A stretch of DNA of 64,000 nt from Burkholderia sp. D-99 (lineage in GTDB: Bacteria > Pseudomonadota > Gammaproteobacteria > Burkholderiales > Burkholderiaceae): the NCBI RefSeq assembly GCF_011605345.1, contig NZ_JAAOXM010000006.1:1-64000 (forward strand), given 5' to 3'. Numbering within the stretch: position 1 is the first letter of the stretch; each line of letters opens with the position of its first letter. Below the pieces are notes generated by a model. The model was not told the origin of the DNA. It saw only the letters and a program-made list of their open reading frames with translations, and ran no database searches. Shown piece after piece: positions 34,984 through 44,518 of the stretch. The position numbers were made by a program, and so were the translations under genes.

Positions 34984-37900
34984 ATGCCAGATAACGCTTC
35001 CACCCCGTTCGCCTCGCCCGTTGCCCGCGTCAAGCCCGGCCAGCGTTTCGCCTTCGACGGCGCGCATGGTTCCGCCGACGCGCTCGCCATCGCCCGTTAT
35101 CTCGCCGACAACCGCCAGGACGTGCCGCTCCTCGCGGTGATCTGCGCGAACGCGGTCGACGCGCAGCGGCTCTCGCAGGAAATCCGCTACTTCTCGCCCG
35201 ACGCCCGCGTGCGCCTGCTGCCGGACTGGGAAACGCTGCCGTACGACACGTTCTCGCCGCACCAGGATCTCGTGTCGGAGCGTCTCGCGACGCTGCACGA
35301 TCTCGGCGAGGGCCGCTGCGACATCCTGCTCGTGCCCGCGACCACCGCGCTGTACCGGATGCCGCCCGCGTCGTTCATGGCCGCGTACACGTTCGCGTTC
35401 GCGCAGGGCGAGCGGCTCGACGAGGCGAAGCTGAAAGCGCAGCTCACGCTGGCCGGCTACGAGCACGTGAGCCAGGTCGTGCGACCCGGCGAATACTGCG
35501 TGCGCGGCTCGCTGATCGACCTGTACCCGATGGGCTCGCCGCTGCCGTACCGGATCGACCTGTTCGACGATCAGGTCGACTCGATCCGCGCGTTCGACCC
35601 CGACACGCAGCGCAGCCTCTACCCGGTGCGCGACGTGCGCCTGCTGCCCGGCCGCGAGTTCCCGTTCGACGAAGCCGCGCGCACGGCCTTCCGCAGCCGC
35701 TGGCGCGAGACCTTCGAAGGCGATCCGAGCCGCGCGCCGATCTACAAGGACATCGGCAACGGCGTGCCGTCGGCCGGCATCGAGTATTACCTGCCGCTGT
35801 TCTTCGACGAAACCGCCACGCTGTTCCACTACCTGCCGCAGGATGCGCACCTCGTGTTCGCCGGCGATCTCGAGGCGGCGATCCGCCGCTTCACGGCCGA
35901 TACGAAGCAGCGCCATGCGTTCCTCGCGCACGATCGCGAGCGGCCGATCCTCGAGCCGCAGCGCCTGTTCCTGTCCGACGAGGATTTCTTCGCGTTCGCG
36001 AAACCGTTCGCACGCGTCGCGCTGCCCGCGCAGCCGGCCGGCGGCTGGGCAACGGCGCTGCCCGAGCTGTCCGTCGATCGCCATGCCGACGATCCGCTCG
36101 CGTCGCTGCGCACGTTCGTCGAATCGTCCGGCAAGCGCGTCCTGCTGACCGTCGAATCGGCCGGCCGTCGCGAGACGATCCTGCAGCTGCTCGCCGAACA
36201 CCATCTGCGCCCCGCGTCGAACGACCACTTCGCGGGCTGGCTCGAGAGCGACGAACGATTCGCGCTCGGCGTCTCGCCGCTCGCGAACGGCTTCGCGGTG
36301 CCGGGCGAAGGCTATGCGGTCGTCACCGAAACCGAGCTCTACGGCGCGCTCGGCCGCCGCGCGGGCCGCCGCCGGCAGGAACAGGCCAGCAACGTCGACG
36401 CGATGGTGCGCGACCTGTCGGAGCTGAAGGTCGGCGACCCGGTCGTCCACGCGCAGCACGGCATCGGCCGCTACATGGGCCTCGTGTCGATGGATCTCGG
36501 CGAAGGCGAGACCGAATTCCTGCATCTCGAATACTCGGGCGACAGCAAGCTCTACGTGCCCGTCGCGCAATTGCACGTGATCTCGCGCTACAGCGGCGCC
36601 GATCCCGACAGCGCGCCGCTGCACGCACTCGGTTCCGGCCAGTGGGAGCGCGCGAAGCGCAAGGCCGCGCAGCAGATCCGCGACACGGCCGCCGAGCTGC
36701 TGAACCTGTACGCGCGCCGCGCGGCCCGCGAAGGCCACGCGTTCTCGCTCGATCCGCGCGACTACGTGAAGTTCGCCGAAAGCTTCGGCTTCGAGGAAAC
36801 GCCCGACCAGGCGGCAGCCATCGCGGCCGTGATCGGCGACATGACGAGCGGCAAGCCGATGGACCGCCTCGTGTGCGGCGACGTCGGCTTCGGCAAGACC
36901 GAGGTCGCGCTGCGCGCGGCGTTCATCGCGGTGCTGGGCGGCAAGCAGGTCGCGCTGCTGTCGCCGACCACGCTGCTCGCCGAGCAGCACACGCAGACCT
37001 TCGCCGACCGCTTCGCGGACTGGCCGGTGCGGATCGTCGAGCTGTCGCGCTTCAAGACCACGAAGGAAGTGAACGCGGCGATCGCGCAGATCAACGAAGG
37101 TACCGTCGACATCGTGATCGGCACGCACAAGCTGCTGTCGTCGGACGTGCAGTTCAAGCGCCTCGGCCTCGTGATCATCGACGAGGAACACCGCTTCGGC
37201 GTGCGCCAGAAGGAAGCGCTGAAGGCGCTGCGCGCGGAAGTCGACGTGCTGACGCTCACCGCGACGCCGATTCCGCGCACGCTCGGGATGGCACTCGAAG
37301 GGCTGCGCGATTTCTCGGTCATTGCAACCGCGCCGCAGAAGCGGCTCGCGATCAAGACCTTCGTGCGCCGCGAGGAAGAAAGCGTGATCCGCGAGGCGAT
37401 GCTGCGCGAGCTGAAGCGCGGCGGCCAGGTGTACTTCCTGCACAACGAGGTCGAGACGATCGAGAACCGCAAGGCAAAGCTCGAGGCGCTCGTGCCCGAG
37501 GCGCGCATCGTGATCGCGCACGGCCAGATGCACGAACGCGAGCTCGAACGGGTGATGCGCGATTTCGTCGCGCAGCGCGCGAACGTGCTGCTGTGCACGA
37601 CCATCATCGAGACCGGCATCGACGTGCCGAGCGCGAACACGATCATCATGCACCGCTCGGACAAGTTCGGCCTCGCGCAGCTCCACCAGCTGCGCGGCCG
37701 CGTCGGCCGCTCGCACCACCAGGCGTATGCGTACCTGCTGGTCCACGATCCGCAGGCGCTGACCAAGCAGGCCCAGCGCCGGCTGGAAGCGATCCAGCAG
37801 ATGGAGGAGCTCGGTTCGGGCTTCTATCTCGCGATGCACGACCTCGAGATCCGCGGCACCGGCGAAGTGCTCGGCGACAAGCAATCGGGCGAAATCCACG

Positions 37901-38454
37901 AGATCGGCTTCCAGCTTTATACGGACATGCTGAACGACGCGGTGAAGGCGCTGAAAAACGGCAAGGAGCCCGACCTCACCGCCCCGCTCGCCGCGACGAC
38001 GGAAATCAACCTGCATGCGCCGGCGATCCTGCCGGCCGACTACTGCGCGGACGTGCAGGAGCGGCTGTCGCTGTACAAGCGTCTCGCGAACTGCGAGCAT
38101 GGCGACGCGATCGACGGCATCCAGGAAGAGCTGATCGATCGCTTCGGCAAGCTGCCGCCGCAGGCGCACGCGCTCGTCGAGACGCACCGGCTGCGGATCG
38201 CCGCCAAGCCGCTCGGCATCGTGAAGATCGATGCCAGCGAGGTCGCGATCGGGCTGCAGTTCGAGCCGAACCCGCCGATCGATCCGATGCGGATCATCGA
38301 CATGGTGCAGAAGCACCGGCACATCAAGCTCGCGGGCCAGGACAAGCTGCGCATCGAGACCCGCTCGCCCGATCTCGCGATCCGCGTGTCGACGATCAAG
38401 GAAACGCTGCGCGCGCTGGCCCCGAAACAGGGTGCGGCCACCGCGGCGCGCTGA
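34984..38454 (+). CDS. mfd: Transcription-repair coupling factor
   Basis: Mfd, 1156 residues, removes RNA polymerase stalled at DNA damage and recruits UvrA. The UvrB-like N-terminal modules (YDTFSPHQDLVSERLATL) are followed by the RNA-polymerase-interaction domain (KVGDPVVHAQHGIGRYMGL), RecG-like translocase motifs (GDVGFGKTEVALRAAF Walker A, DEEHRFGVRQKE box, TATPIPRTLGMAL, GRVGRS) and a C-terminal TRCF domain. The ATG at 34984 is preferred; a GTG eight codons upstream (34960) is possible. Confidence 0.97.
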   Translation: MPDNASTPFASPVARVKPGQRFAFDGAHGSADALAIARYLADNRQDVPLLAVICANAVDAQRLSQEIRYFSPDARVRLLPDWETLPYDTFSPHQDLVSERLATLHDLGEGRCDILLVPATTALYRMPPASFMAAYTFAFAQGERLDEAKLKAQLTLAGYEHVSQVVRPGEYCVRGSLIDLYPMGSPLPYRIDLFDDQVDSIRAFDPDTQRSLYPVRDVRLLPGREFPFDEAARTAFRSRWRETFEGDPSRAPIYKDIGNGVPSAGIEYYLPLFFDETATLFHYLPQDAHLVFAGDLEAAIRRFTADTKQRHAFLAHDRERPILEPQRLFLSDEDFFAFAKPFARVALPAQPAGGWATALPELSVDRHADDPLASLRTFVESSGKRVLLTVESAGRRETILQLLAEHHLRPASNDHFAGWLESDERFALGVSPLANGFAVPGEGYAVVTETELYGALGRRAGRRRQEQASNVDAMVRDLSELKVGDPVVHAQHGIGRYMGLVSMDLGEGETEFLHLEYSGDSKLYVPVAQLHVISRYSGADPDSAPLHALGSGQWERAKRKAAQQIRDTAAELLNLYARRAAREGHAFSLDPRDYVKFAESFGFEETPDQAAAIAAVIGDMTSGKPMDRLVCGDVGFGKTEVALRAAFIAVLGGKQVALLSPTTLLAEQHTQTFADRFADWPVRIVELSRFKTTKEVNAAIAQINEGTVDIVIGTHKLLSSDVQFKRLGLVIIDEEHRFGVRQKEALKALRAEVDVLTLTATPIPRTLGMALEGLRDFSVIATAPQKRLAIKTFVRREEESVIREAMLRELKRGGQVYFLHNEVETIENRKAKLEALVPEARIVIAHGQMHERELERVMRDFVAQRANVLLCTTIIETGIDVPSANTIIMHRSDKFGLAQLHQLRGRVGRSHHQAYAYLLVHDPQALTKQAQRRLEAIQQMEELGSGFYLAMHDLEIRGTGEVLGDKQSGEIHEIGFQLYTDMLNDAVKALKNGKEPDLTAPLAATTEINLHAPAILPADYCADVQERLSLYKRLANCEHGDAIDGIQEELIDRFGKLPPQAHALVETHRLRIAAKPLGIVKIDASEVAIGLQFEPNPPIDPMRIIDMVQKHRHIKLAGQDKLRIETRSPDLAIRVSTIKETLRALAPKQGAATAAR

Positions 38455-38559
38455 CGCGATACTGACGGGCGCGACGTTGCTGCACCGCATCGCGCCCGAC
38501 GAAGGCGGGCCGGCGCGTTTTTGAGTATGATTTTCGCATTCATCAGACGGAGTTTTGCC

Positions 38560-39780
38560 ATGTCCACACTCGACGCGACGGCGCCGTCCGCCGCAACCCA
38601 AGGCGACGCGCCGCTCGTCAGCCTGCCCTGGATCAAGCAACTGGTGTCGATGGACACGACGAGCCGCGTGCCGAACCTCGGCCTGATCGAAACGGTGCGC
38701 GACGCGCTCGCCGCGAAAGGCATCGCGTCGACGATCACGCACGATCCGCGCGAAGGCTGGGCGAACCTGTTCGCGACCGTGCCCGCGCACGACGGCTCGA
38801 CGAACGGCGGCATCGTGCTGTCGGGGCATACCGACGTGGTACCGGTCGACGGCCAGCAATGGGACAGCAACCCGTTCGCGCCGGAAATCCGCGACGGCCG
38901 CCTGTACGGCCGCGGCACCTGCGACATGAAGGGCTTCATCGGCACCGCGCTCGCGCTGCTGCCCGAGATGCAGGCGACGAAGCTGGCGAAGCCGATCCAT
39001 TTCGCGCTGTCCTACGACGAGGAAATCGGCTGCGCCGGCGCGCCGCTGATGATCGCCGACCTCGTCAAGCGCGGCGTGCAACCGTCAGGCTGCATCGTCG
39101 GCGAGCCGACGAGCATGCGGCCGATCATCGCGCACAAGGGCATCAACGCGTACCGCTGCTGCGTGCGCGGCCACGCGGCGCATTCGTCGCTGACGCCGAA
39201 GGGGCTCAACGCGATCGAATATGCGGCGCGCCTCATCTGCCATATCCGCGACATCGCGGACCGCTTCCGCGCCGAAGGCCCGTTCGATGAACTGTACGAC
39301 GTGCCGTTCACGACCGCGCAGACGAGTACGATCCAGGGCGGCAACGCGATCAACACGGTGCCGGCCGAGTGCCGCTTCGACTTCGAGTTCCGCAACCTGC
39401 CGACGCTCGATCCCGAGCAGATCTTCACGCGCATCGAAGCGTATGCACAGGAAACGCTGCTGCCGCAGATGTTGCGCGAGCATCCGAATGCCGCGATCGA
39501 GTTCTCGAAGATCGCCGCGGCGCCTGGCCTCGACGCAACCGAACAGGCCGCAATCACGCAACTCGTGCGCGCGCTGACGGCGGACCAGGACAAACGCAAG
39601 GTCGCATACGGCACCGAAGCCGGCCTGTTCGCACGCGCGGGCATCCCGAGCGTCGTATGCGGGCCCGGCAACATCGAGCAGGCGCACAAGCCGAACGAAT
39701 ATGTCGAGCTCGCGCAGCTCGCCGGCTGCGAACAGTTCCTGCGCAAGTTCATCCGCAGCATGTCGGTCGACGCGCACTGA
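38560..39780 (+). CDS. argE: Acetylornithine deacetylase (M20 family)
   Basis: A 406-residue zinc-dependent amidohydrolase of the M20/ArgE family. Metal and catalytic motifs: LSGHTDVVPVDG, YGRGTCDMKGFIGTALAL, SYDEEIGCAGAPLM, and GEPTSMRPIIAHKG; the dimerisation domain begins near RGHAAHSSLTPKGLNAIEYAARL. ArgE converts N-acetylornithine to ornithine. Burkholderia also use ArgJ for this step, so it may instead serve a related deacylation. The ATG at 38560 has GGAG upstream; an alternative at 38521 would add 13 residues. Confidence 0.9.
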   Translation: MSTLDATAPSAATQGDAPLVSLPWIKQLVSMDTTSRVPNLGLIETVRDALAAKGIASTITHDPREGWANLFATVPAHDGSTNGGIVLSGHTDVVPVDGQQWDSNPFAPEIRDGRLYGRGTCDMKGFIGTALALLPEMQATKLAKPIHFALSYDEEIGCAGAPLMIADLVKRGVQPSGCIVGEPTSMRPIIAHKGINAYRCCVRGHAAHSSLTPKGLNAIEYAARLICHIRDIADRFRAEGPFDELYDVPFTTAQTSTIQGGNAINTVPAECRFDFEFRNLPTLDPEQIFTRIEAYAQETLLPQMLREHPNAAIEFSKIAAAPGLDATEQAAITQLVRALTADQDKRKVAYGTEAGLFARAGIPSVVCGPGNIEQAHKPNEYVELAQLAGCEQFLRKFIRSMSVDAH

Positions 39781-39840
39781 CTGCCTCCCGCCACGCCGGC
39801 CCGCGTGTGCGGGCCGGCCCACTCCGCCACCCGCCACGTC

Positions 39841-40860
39841 ATGTCGACTGAACAACACGGCACCGCCCATACGACGATCGACGGCGAGCCGATCCCGACG
39901 CTCGACGACATCGCCGCGCAGCATTTCGCGCTGTCGCCCTGGGTCGCGCGCACGCCCGTGTTCGAGCGCGCCGACCTGCCGTCCCTCGAGGGCACGCACG
40001 TCAACTTCAAGTTCGAGTTGCTGCAGGTGAGCGGCAGCTTCAAGGTGCGCGGCGCATTCACGCACCTGCTCGCGCTCGACGAGGCGCGCAAGAACGCCGG
40101 CGTCACCTGCGTGTCGGCCGGCAATCACGCGGCGGCCGTCGCGTATGCGGCGATGCGGCTCGGCAGCAGCGCGAAGGTCGTGATGTTCCATACCGCGAGC
40201 CCGACACGCATCGCGCAGTGCAAGCAGTACGGCGCGGAAGTCGTGCTCGCGGGCAGCGCATCGCAGGCGTTCGATCTCGTCCGGCGGATCGAGGCCGAGG
40301 AAGGCCGCTTCTTCATCCATCCGTTCAACGGCTATCACACGATCCTCGGCACCGCGACGCTCGGCTACGAATGGGCGACGCAGACCCCCGACCTCGACGC
40401 GGTGATCGTGCCGATCGGCGGCGGCGGGCTCGCGGCCGGCATGGCGACCGCGCTGCGGCTCGCGAATCCGCGCGTGCATGTATACGGCGTCGAGCCGGAA
40501 GGCGCCGACGCGATGAGCCGCAGCTTCGCGGCGAATCACACGATCAAGATGAGCGCGATGCAGACGATCGCCGATTCGCTGATGGCGCCGCATACAGAGG
40601 AATACAGCTACCAGCTGTGCCGGCGCCACGTCGACCGCATCGTCACCGTGTCCGACGACGCGCTGCGTGCCGCGATGCTGTTCCTGTTCTCGCAACTGAA
40701 ACTGTCGGTCGAACCGGCGTGCGCGGCCGCCCTCGCCGCACTGCTCGGCCCGCTGCGCGAAACGCTGCAGGGCAAGCGCGTCGGCGTGCTGCTGTCGGGC
40801 ACGAATACCGACCCCGGCACGCTCGGCATGCATCTCGCGCACGCGAAACTGCAGCACTGA
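39841..40860 (+). CDS. Threonine/serine dehydratase, PLP fold type II
   Basis: A 339-residue pyridoxal-phosphate enzyme. The cofactor lysine is in SGSFKVRGAFTHLL, the phosphate loop is VPIGGGGLAAGMATAL, and SAGNHAAAVAYAA is the Asn-loop of threonine dehydratases. There is no C-terminal regulatory (ACT-like) domain, so it resembles catabolic TdcB or serine racemase-type enzymes rather than biosynthetic IlvA. It follows the deacetylase gene by 60 bp and may be co-transcribed. Confidence 0.88.
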   Translation: MSTEQHGTAHTTIDGEPIPTLDDIAAQHFALSPWVARTPVFERADLPSLEGTHVNFKFELLQVSGSFKVRGAFTHLLALDEARKNAGVTCVSAGNHAAAVAYAAMRLGSSAKVVMFHTASPTRIAQCKQYGAEVVLAGSASQAFDLVRRIEAEEGRFFIHPFNGYHTILGTATLGYEWATQTPDLDAVIVPIGGGGLAAGMATALRLANPRVHVYGVEPEGADAMSRSFAANHTIKMSAMQTIADSLMAPHTEEYSYQLCRRHVDRIVTVSDDALRAAMLFLFSQLKLSVEPACAAALAALLGPLRETLQGKRVGVLLSGTNTDPGTLGMHLAHAKLQH

Positions 40861-40890
40861 CCGCGCGACGGGCCTCAGCGAACCAACCTA

Positions 40891-40931
40891 GGGTTATCCC
40901 CAGATTATGTTGACAGCCCTGTTGATAACCC
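40891..40931. promoter_or_regulatory. AT-richer inverted repeat with DnaA-box-like 9-mers
   Basis: GGGTTATC (40891-40898) and GATAACCC (40924-40931) form an 8-bp inverted repeat. Within and beside it are TTATCCCCA (40894-40902) and, on the other strand, TTATCAACA (40920-40928), each one mismatch from the DnaA box TTATCCACA. Confidence 0.4.
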
Positions 40932-41056
40932 GCAGGACAAGCACGCAAGTAGTTGAGCGCGCAGCGTTTTGCGCGCGTGAAGGTCGATCGACGCGAAATG
41001 GGCAACTGCGGCCGCCAGCCGCACGCACCGCGACCTGGTGGCGCCGCGCGGCGCCC

Positions 41057-41476
41057 ATGATCGGCGGCGTCGCGATCGCGCTGCTCGCCGGTTGCGCGGC
41101 ACAGCCCTCGCCGGTCGTCGGCGCGGCGTCGGCCTGCACGCAGCCGGGCGAGAACCGCATGCTGCAGGCCGACCTGCTATTCGGGCGCGACATCGCCGGG
41201 CGCGGCCCCGTCACCGATGCGGAACGTGCGGCGTTCCTCGCCGACACAGTCACGCCGCGCTTCCCTGACGGCCTCACCTACTGGGACACCCACGGCCAGT
41301 GGCGCGAACGGGCAAGCGGCGGGATCACGCGCGAAGACAGCTTCGTGATCCGTATCGTCGCCGACGATACGCCCGACACGCGCGTGCGGCTCGCCGCGAT
41401 CCGCAAGGCCTACATGAAGCGGTTTCATCAGGAATCGGTCGGCATGACGGTCGTGCCGGCCTGCGCATCGTTCTGA
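41057..41476 (+). CDS. DUF3574 family lipoprotein
   Basis: A 139-residue putative lipoprotein. The signal sequence MIGGVAIALLAGCAAQ contains a lipobox with Cys13; the mature part has the DUF3574 pattern LLFGRDIAGRGPVTDAERAAFLADTVTPRFPDGLT followed by TREDSFVIRIV. Function of this small periplasmic family is unknown. The ATG at 41057 is chosen because it places the lipobox correctly; the frame is open back to 40907, which would make an unlikely 50-residue arginine-rich leader. Confidence 0.8.
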   Translation: MIGGVAIALLAGCAAQPSPVVGAASACTQPGENRMLQADLLFGRDIAGRGPVTDAERAAFLADTVTPRFPDGLTYWDTHGQWRERASGGITREDSFVIRIVADDTPDTRVRLAAIRKAYMKRFHQESVGMTVVPACASF

Positions 41477-41502
41477 TTCCGCCTCTTCCGCTATCGGTCC
41501 CG

Positions 41503-41532
41503 TAAATAAAACGGGCGCCTGAAGGCGCCCGT
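41503..41532 (-). terminator. Terminator of the PBP1a gene
   Basis: Stem ACGGGCGCC (41511-41519) / GGCGCCCGT (41524-41532) with loop TGAA; on the minus strand it is followed by a U-rich run (plus-strand TAAATAAA). Confidence 0.88.
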
Positions 41533-41558
41533 CGCATGCATGAACAGCAGTATCCCGC

Positions 41559-44075
41559 TTACTTGTTCTCGAACATGTCCATGATCTGCTGCTTCTCCTG
41601 CGGCGTGACGGGCGGCGGCGCAAGCCCTGCCGCACCGGCCGAGCCGAGTGCGTCGTTCGCGCTGATCGCGTTCTCGGCCGGGTTGATGTCGACGTTCGCG
41701 ACGAAGCCGTTGCCCGGCGTGCGATCGGCGTAGTACAGCTCGCCGTCGAGCGAGGTCAGGCCGTCCGGCATCGGCATCTGCTGCTCGGGCACGCCGTTCA
41801 GCGCGGTGCGCATGTAGTTCACCCAGATCGGCAACGCGAGCTGTGCGCCGAATTCGCGGCTGCCGAGGCTCTTCGGCTGGTCGAAGCCCATCCACGCAAC
41901 CGCGACGAGCGATTGCTGGTAGCCGGCGAACCAGCCGTCCTTCGCGTCGTTCGTCGTACCGGTCTTGCCCTGCAGGTCGCCGCGGCCCAGTGCGTTGGTG
42001 CCCGCGCCCGTGCCGGCCGTCGCGACCGAATGCAGCAGGCTGTTCATCACGTACGCGTTGCGGCCTTCGATCGTGCGCGGCGCCGTGCTGCCCGCGAGCG
42101 CCGGCTGCGACTTCTGCAGCGGCTGGCCGCGTGCGTCGTCGACCTCGGCGATCAGGTACGGATCGACCTTGTAGCCGCCGTTCGCGAACACCGCATAGCC
42201 GGTCGCGAGCTGCAGCGGCGTCACGAGGCCCGCGCCGAGCGCCATCGGCAGGTAAGGCGGCGTCTTCGCGGGATCGAAGCCGAAGCGCTGCGTCACGTAC
42301 TGCTGCGCATACTGCGTGCCGATCGACGCGAGGATCCGGATCGACACGAGGTTCTTCGAACGCTGCAGGCCGGTGCGCATCGTCATCGGGCCGTCCGGCT
42401 GGTCGTCGTCCTTCGGCTCCCATGCGGTGCCGCCCGGCACGCTCGGCGGGAAATACAGCGGCGCGTCGTTGATCATCGTCGCCGGCCCCATGCCCTTGTC
42501 GAGCGACGCCGAGTAGATGAACGGCTTGAACGACGAGCCCGGCTGCCGCCATGCCTGCGTCACGTGGTTGAACTTGCTCTTGTTGAAGTCGAAGCCGCCG
42601 ACGAGCGAGCGGATCGCGCCATCCTGCGGCGCAATCGCGACAAGCGCGCCTTCGACCTGCGGCAGCTGCACGACCTGCCAGCCCGTCTTGCCGTCCTTCA
42701 GCACGCGCACGACCGAGCCTGGCTTGATGCGCAGCGTATCGTTCGCGCGGGGCCCGAGCGCGCCCGCCACGAAGCGCAGCCCGGCCGGGCCGATCGTCGT
42801 GGTCGCGCCGCCGACGAACTGCACCTCGACCGCGTTCGGCGACGCCGACAGCACGACCGCCGACTGCAGGTCGCCGTTGTCCGGGTGATCGGCGAGCGCG
42901 TCGTCGATCGCCTCGTCACGGTCGTCGCCAGCCGCGGGCAGCTGGATCGACGCTTCCGGCCCGCGATAGCCGTGGCGGCGCTCGTAGTCGAGAATACCGC
43001 GACGCACGGCCTGGTACGCGGCTTCCTGGTCGGCCGAGTTGATCGTCGTCGTGACGGTCAGCCCGCGCGTATAGGTTTCGTCCTTGTACTGCTGGTACAT
43101 CATCTGCCGCACCATCTCGGCGACGTACTCGCCGTGCACCGCGTACTGGTTGCCCGGCGTGCGCACGTGGATCTCTTCCTTCACGGCCTCGTCGTACTGC
43201 GGCTGCGTGATGTAGCCGACCTCGAGCATGCGCTTCAGGATGTATTCCTGGCGCACCTTCGCGCGCTTCGGATTGACGACCGGGTTATAGGCGGACGGCG
43301 CCTTCGGCAGCCCCGCGAGCATCGCCGCTTCCGCGAGCGTGATGTCCTTCAGGTCCTTGCCGAAGTACACGCGCGCGGCGGCCGCGAAGCCGTACGAGCG
43401 CTGGCCGAGATAGATCTGGTTCATGTACAGCTCGAGAATCTGGTCCTTCGTCAGGGCCCTCTCGATCTTGTACGCGAGCAGCATTTCGTAAATCTTGCGC
43501 GTGTAGGTCTTTTCGCTCGACAGGAAGAAGTTGCGCGCGACCTGCATCGTGATCGTGCTCGCGCCCTGGCGCGCGCCGCCGTGCATCAGGTCGGCGACGC
43601 CCGCTCGCAGGATGCCGAGGAAGTCGACGCCGCCGTGCTCGTAGAAGCGGTAGTCCTCGATCGCGAGCACGGCCTTCTTCATCACGTCGGGAATGTCCTG
43701 GAAGCGCACGAGGCTGCGGCGCTCTTCGCCGAACTCGCCGATCAAAACGTGATCGGCCGTGAACACGCGCAGCGGCACCTTCGGCTGGTAGTTGGTCAGC
43801 GCATCGAGCGACGGCAGTTGCGGTGCCATCACGACGAGCGCGTAGCCGACGATCAGCGCGCCGACGATCGCCAGCGTCACGAACAGGCCGGCGAACCACA
43901 GCACGACACGCGAGCCGAACGAGCGACGGCGCCCGCCGCCGCCGCTGCGCTGGGTGCGGCGGTCGTCGTCGCGATCGTCGTCATCGGGGTAATAGGCTCC
44001 GGACGGTGAACGGCGCAGCGTGTAGTGGGGTTCGTTCCTGTCGGAAGAAGAAGGCGGTCGTTTGATAATTGGCAT
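41559..44075 (-). CDS. mrcA: Penicillin-binding protein 1A (bifunctional PG synthase)
   Basis: An 838-residue class A penicillin-binding protein. After a cytoplasmic arginine/aspartate-rich tail of about 50 residues comes one membrane helix, then the glycosyltransferase domain (EDYRFYEHGGVDFLGI with the catalytic Glu, RQGASTITMQVARNFFLS, KIYEMLLAYKIE) and an inserted OB-like region, then the transpeptidase domain with SSFKPF (Ser nucleophile), and KTGTTNDAKDGWFAG. It polymerises and cross-links murein on the periplasmic face. Confidence 0.96.
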   Translation of the reverse strand: MPIIKRPPSSSDRNEPHYTLRRSPSGAYYPDDDDRDDDRRTQRSGGGGRRRSFGSRVVLWFAGLFVTLAIVGALIVGYALVVMAPQLPSLDALTNYQPKVPLRVFTADHVLIGEFGEERRSLVRFQDIPDVMKKAVLAIEDYRFYEHGGVDFLGILRAGVADLMHGGARQGASTITMQVARNFFLSSEKTYTRKIYEMLLAYKIERALTKDQILELYMNQIYLGQRSYGFAAAARVYFGKDLKDITLAEAAMLAGLPKAPSAYNPVVNPKRAKVRQEYILKRMLEVGYITQPQYDEAVKEEIHVRTPGNQYAVHGEYVAEMVRQMMYQQYKDETYTRGLTVTTTINSADQEAAYQAVRRGILDYERRHGYRGPEASIQLPAAGDDRDEAIDDALADHPDNGDLQSAVVLSASPNAVEVQFVGGATTTIGPAGLRFVAGALGPRANDTLRIKPGSVVRVLKDGKTGWQVVQLPQVEGALVAIAPQDGAIRSLVGGFDFNKSKFNHVTQAWRQPGSSFKPFIYSASLDKGMGPATMINDAPLYFPPSVPGGTAWEPKDDDQPDGPMTMRTGLQRSKNLVSIRILASIGTQYAQQYVTQRFGFDPAKTPPYLPMALGAGLVTPLQLATGYAVFANGGYKVDPYLIAEVDDARGQPLQKSQPALAGSTAPRTIEGRNAYVMNSLLHSVATAGTGAGTNALGRGDLQGKTGTTNDAKDGWFAGYQQSLVAVAWMGFDQPKSLGSREFGAQLALPIWVNYMRTALNGVPEQQMPMPDGLTSLDGELYYADRTPGNGFVANVDINPAENAISANDALGSAGAAGLAPPPVTPQEKQQIMDMFENK

Positions 44076-44518
44076 GTCGGAATGGCGGGCGTACGTGGCA
44101 CCCTCGGACGCATGCGGAAATGCAAGCGAATGAATCAGAGCGGGTAAGGCGTGATGCGGCTGTCACGTCGACAGACCCCGCCGCGCGGCGATCCGTTCCC
44201 GCGACGTGACAGCGCATTTTAATGAAATCGACCGGGTGCCTTCGCGATTTTTTGTAAAAATTCCCTCAATGCCGTGATTTGAGGAACGTATTGTCGGCAT
44301 CCTCTGCCTATCATGGACACGCAACATGGCGCGCACAGCCGATTTTCTTTCAATCGCGAAAGGTTCGACATCCTGATGCGCAAGCCGCTTGAACTCGCGC
44401 GTTTAAGCCGTATTTAAGTGAACCGGTGGTGTAATATCCGCCGGCTCATGCGGGTCGGAACCGGCTCGCTACGGGCACTGCCGCGGTCACGTGGCACCTT
44501 TCAACCACGGAGGATTTC
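44076..44518. other. Long divergent intergenic region with two inverted repeats
   Basis: 443 bp between PBP1a and pspA. It contains a perfect 12-bp inverted repeat GCTGTCACGTCG (44159-44170) / CGACGTGACAGC (44202-44213) and a shorter CCTCAA (44264-44269) / TTGAGG (44279-44284). The half near pspA is AT-rich with a TAATAT at about 44430. I found no convincing sigma-54 promoter of the kind that drives enterobacterial pspA, and no gene. Confidence 0.6.

Noticed and set aside
34873-39081. A 1402-codon open frame antisense to mfd and argE
   Set aside because: It mirrors strong coding genes on the other strand, is arginine-rich and has no recognisable domain; such antisense frames are normal at this base composition.
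44450-44518. TGGCAC near pspA as a sigma-54 promoter
   Set aside because: No TTGC-type -12 element at the required spacing and the site is too close to the start codon.
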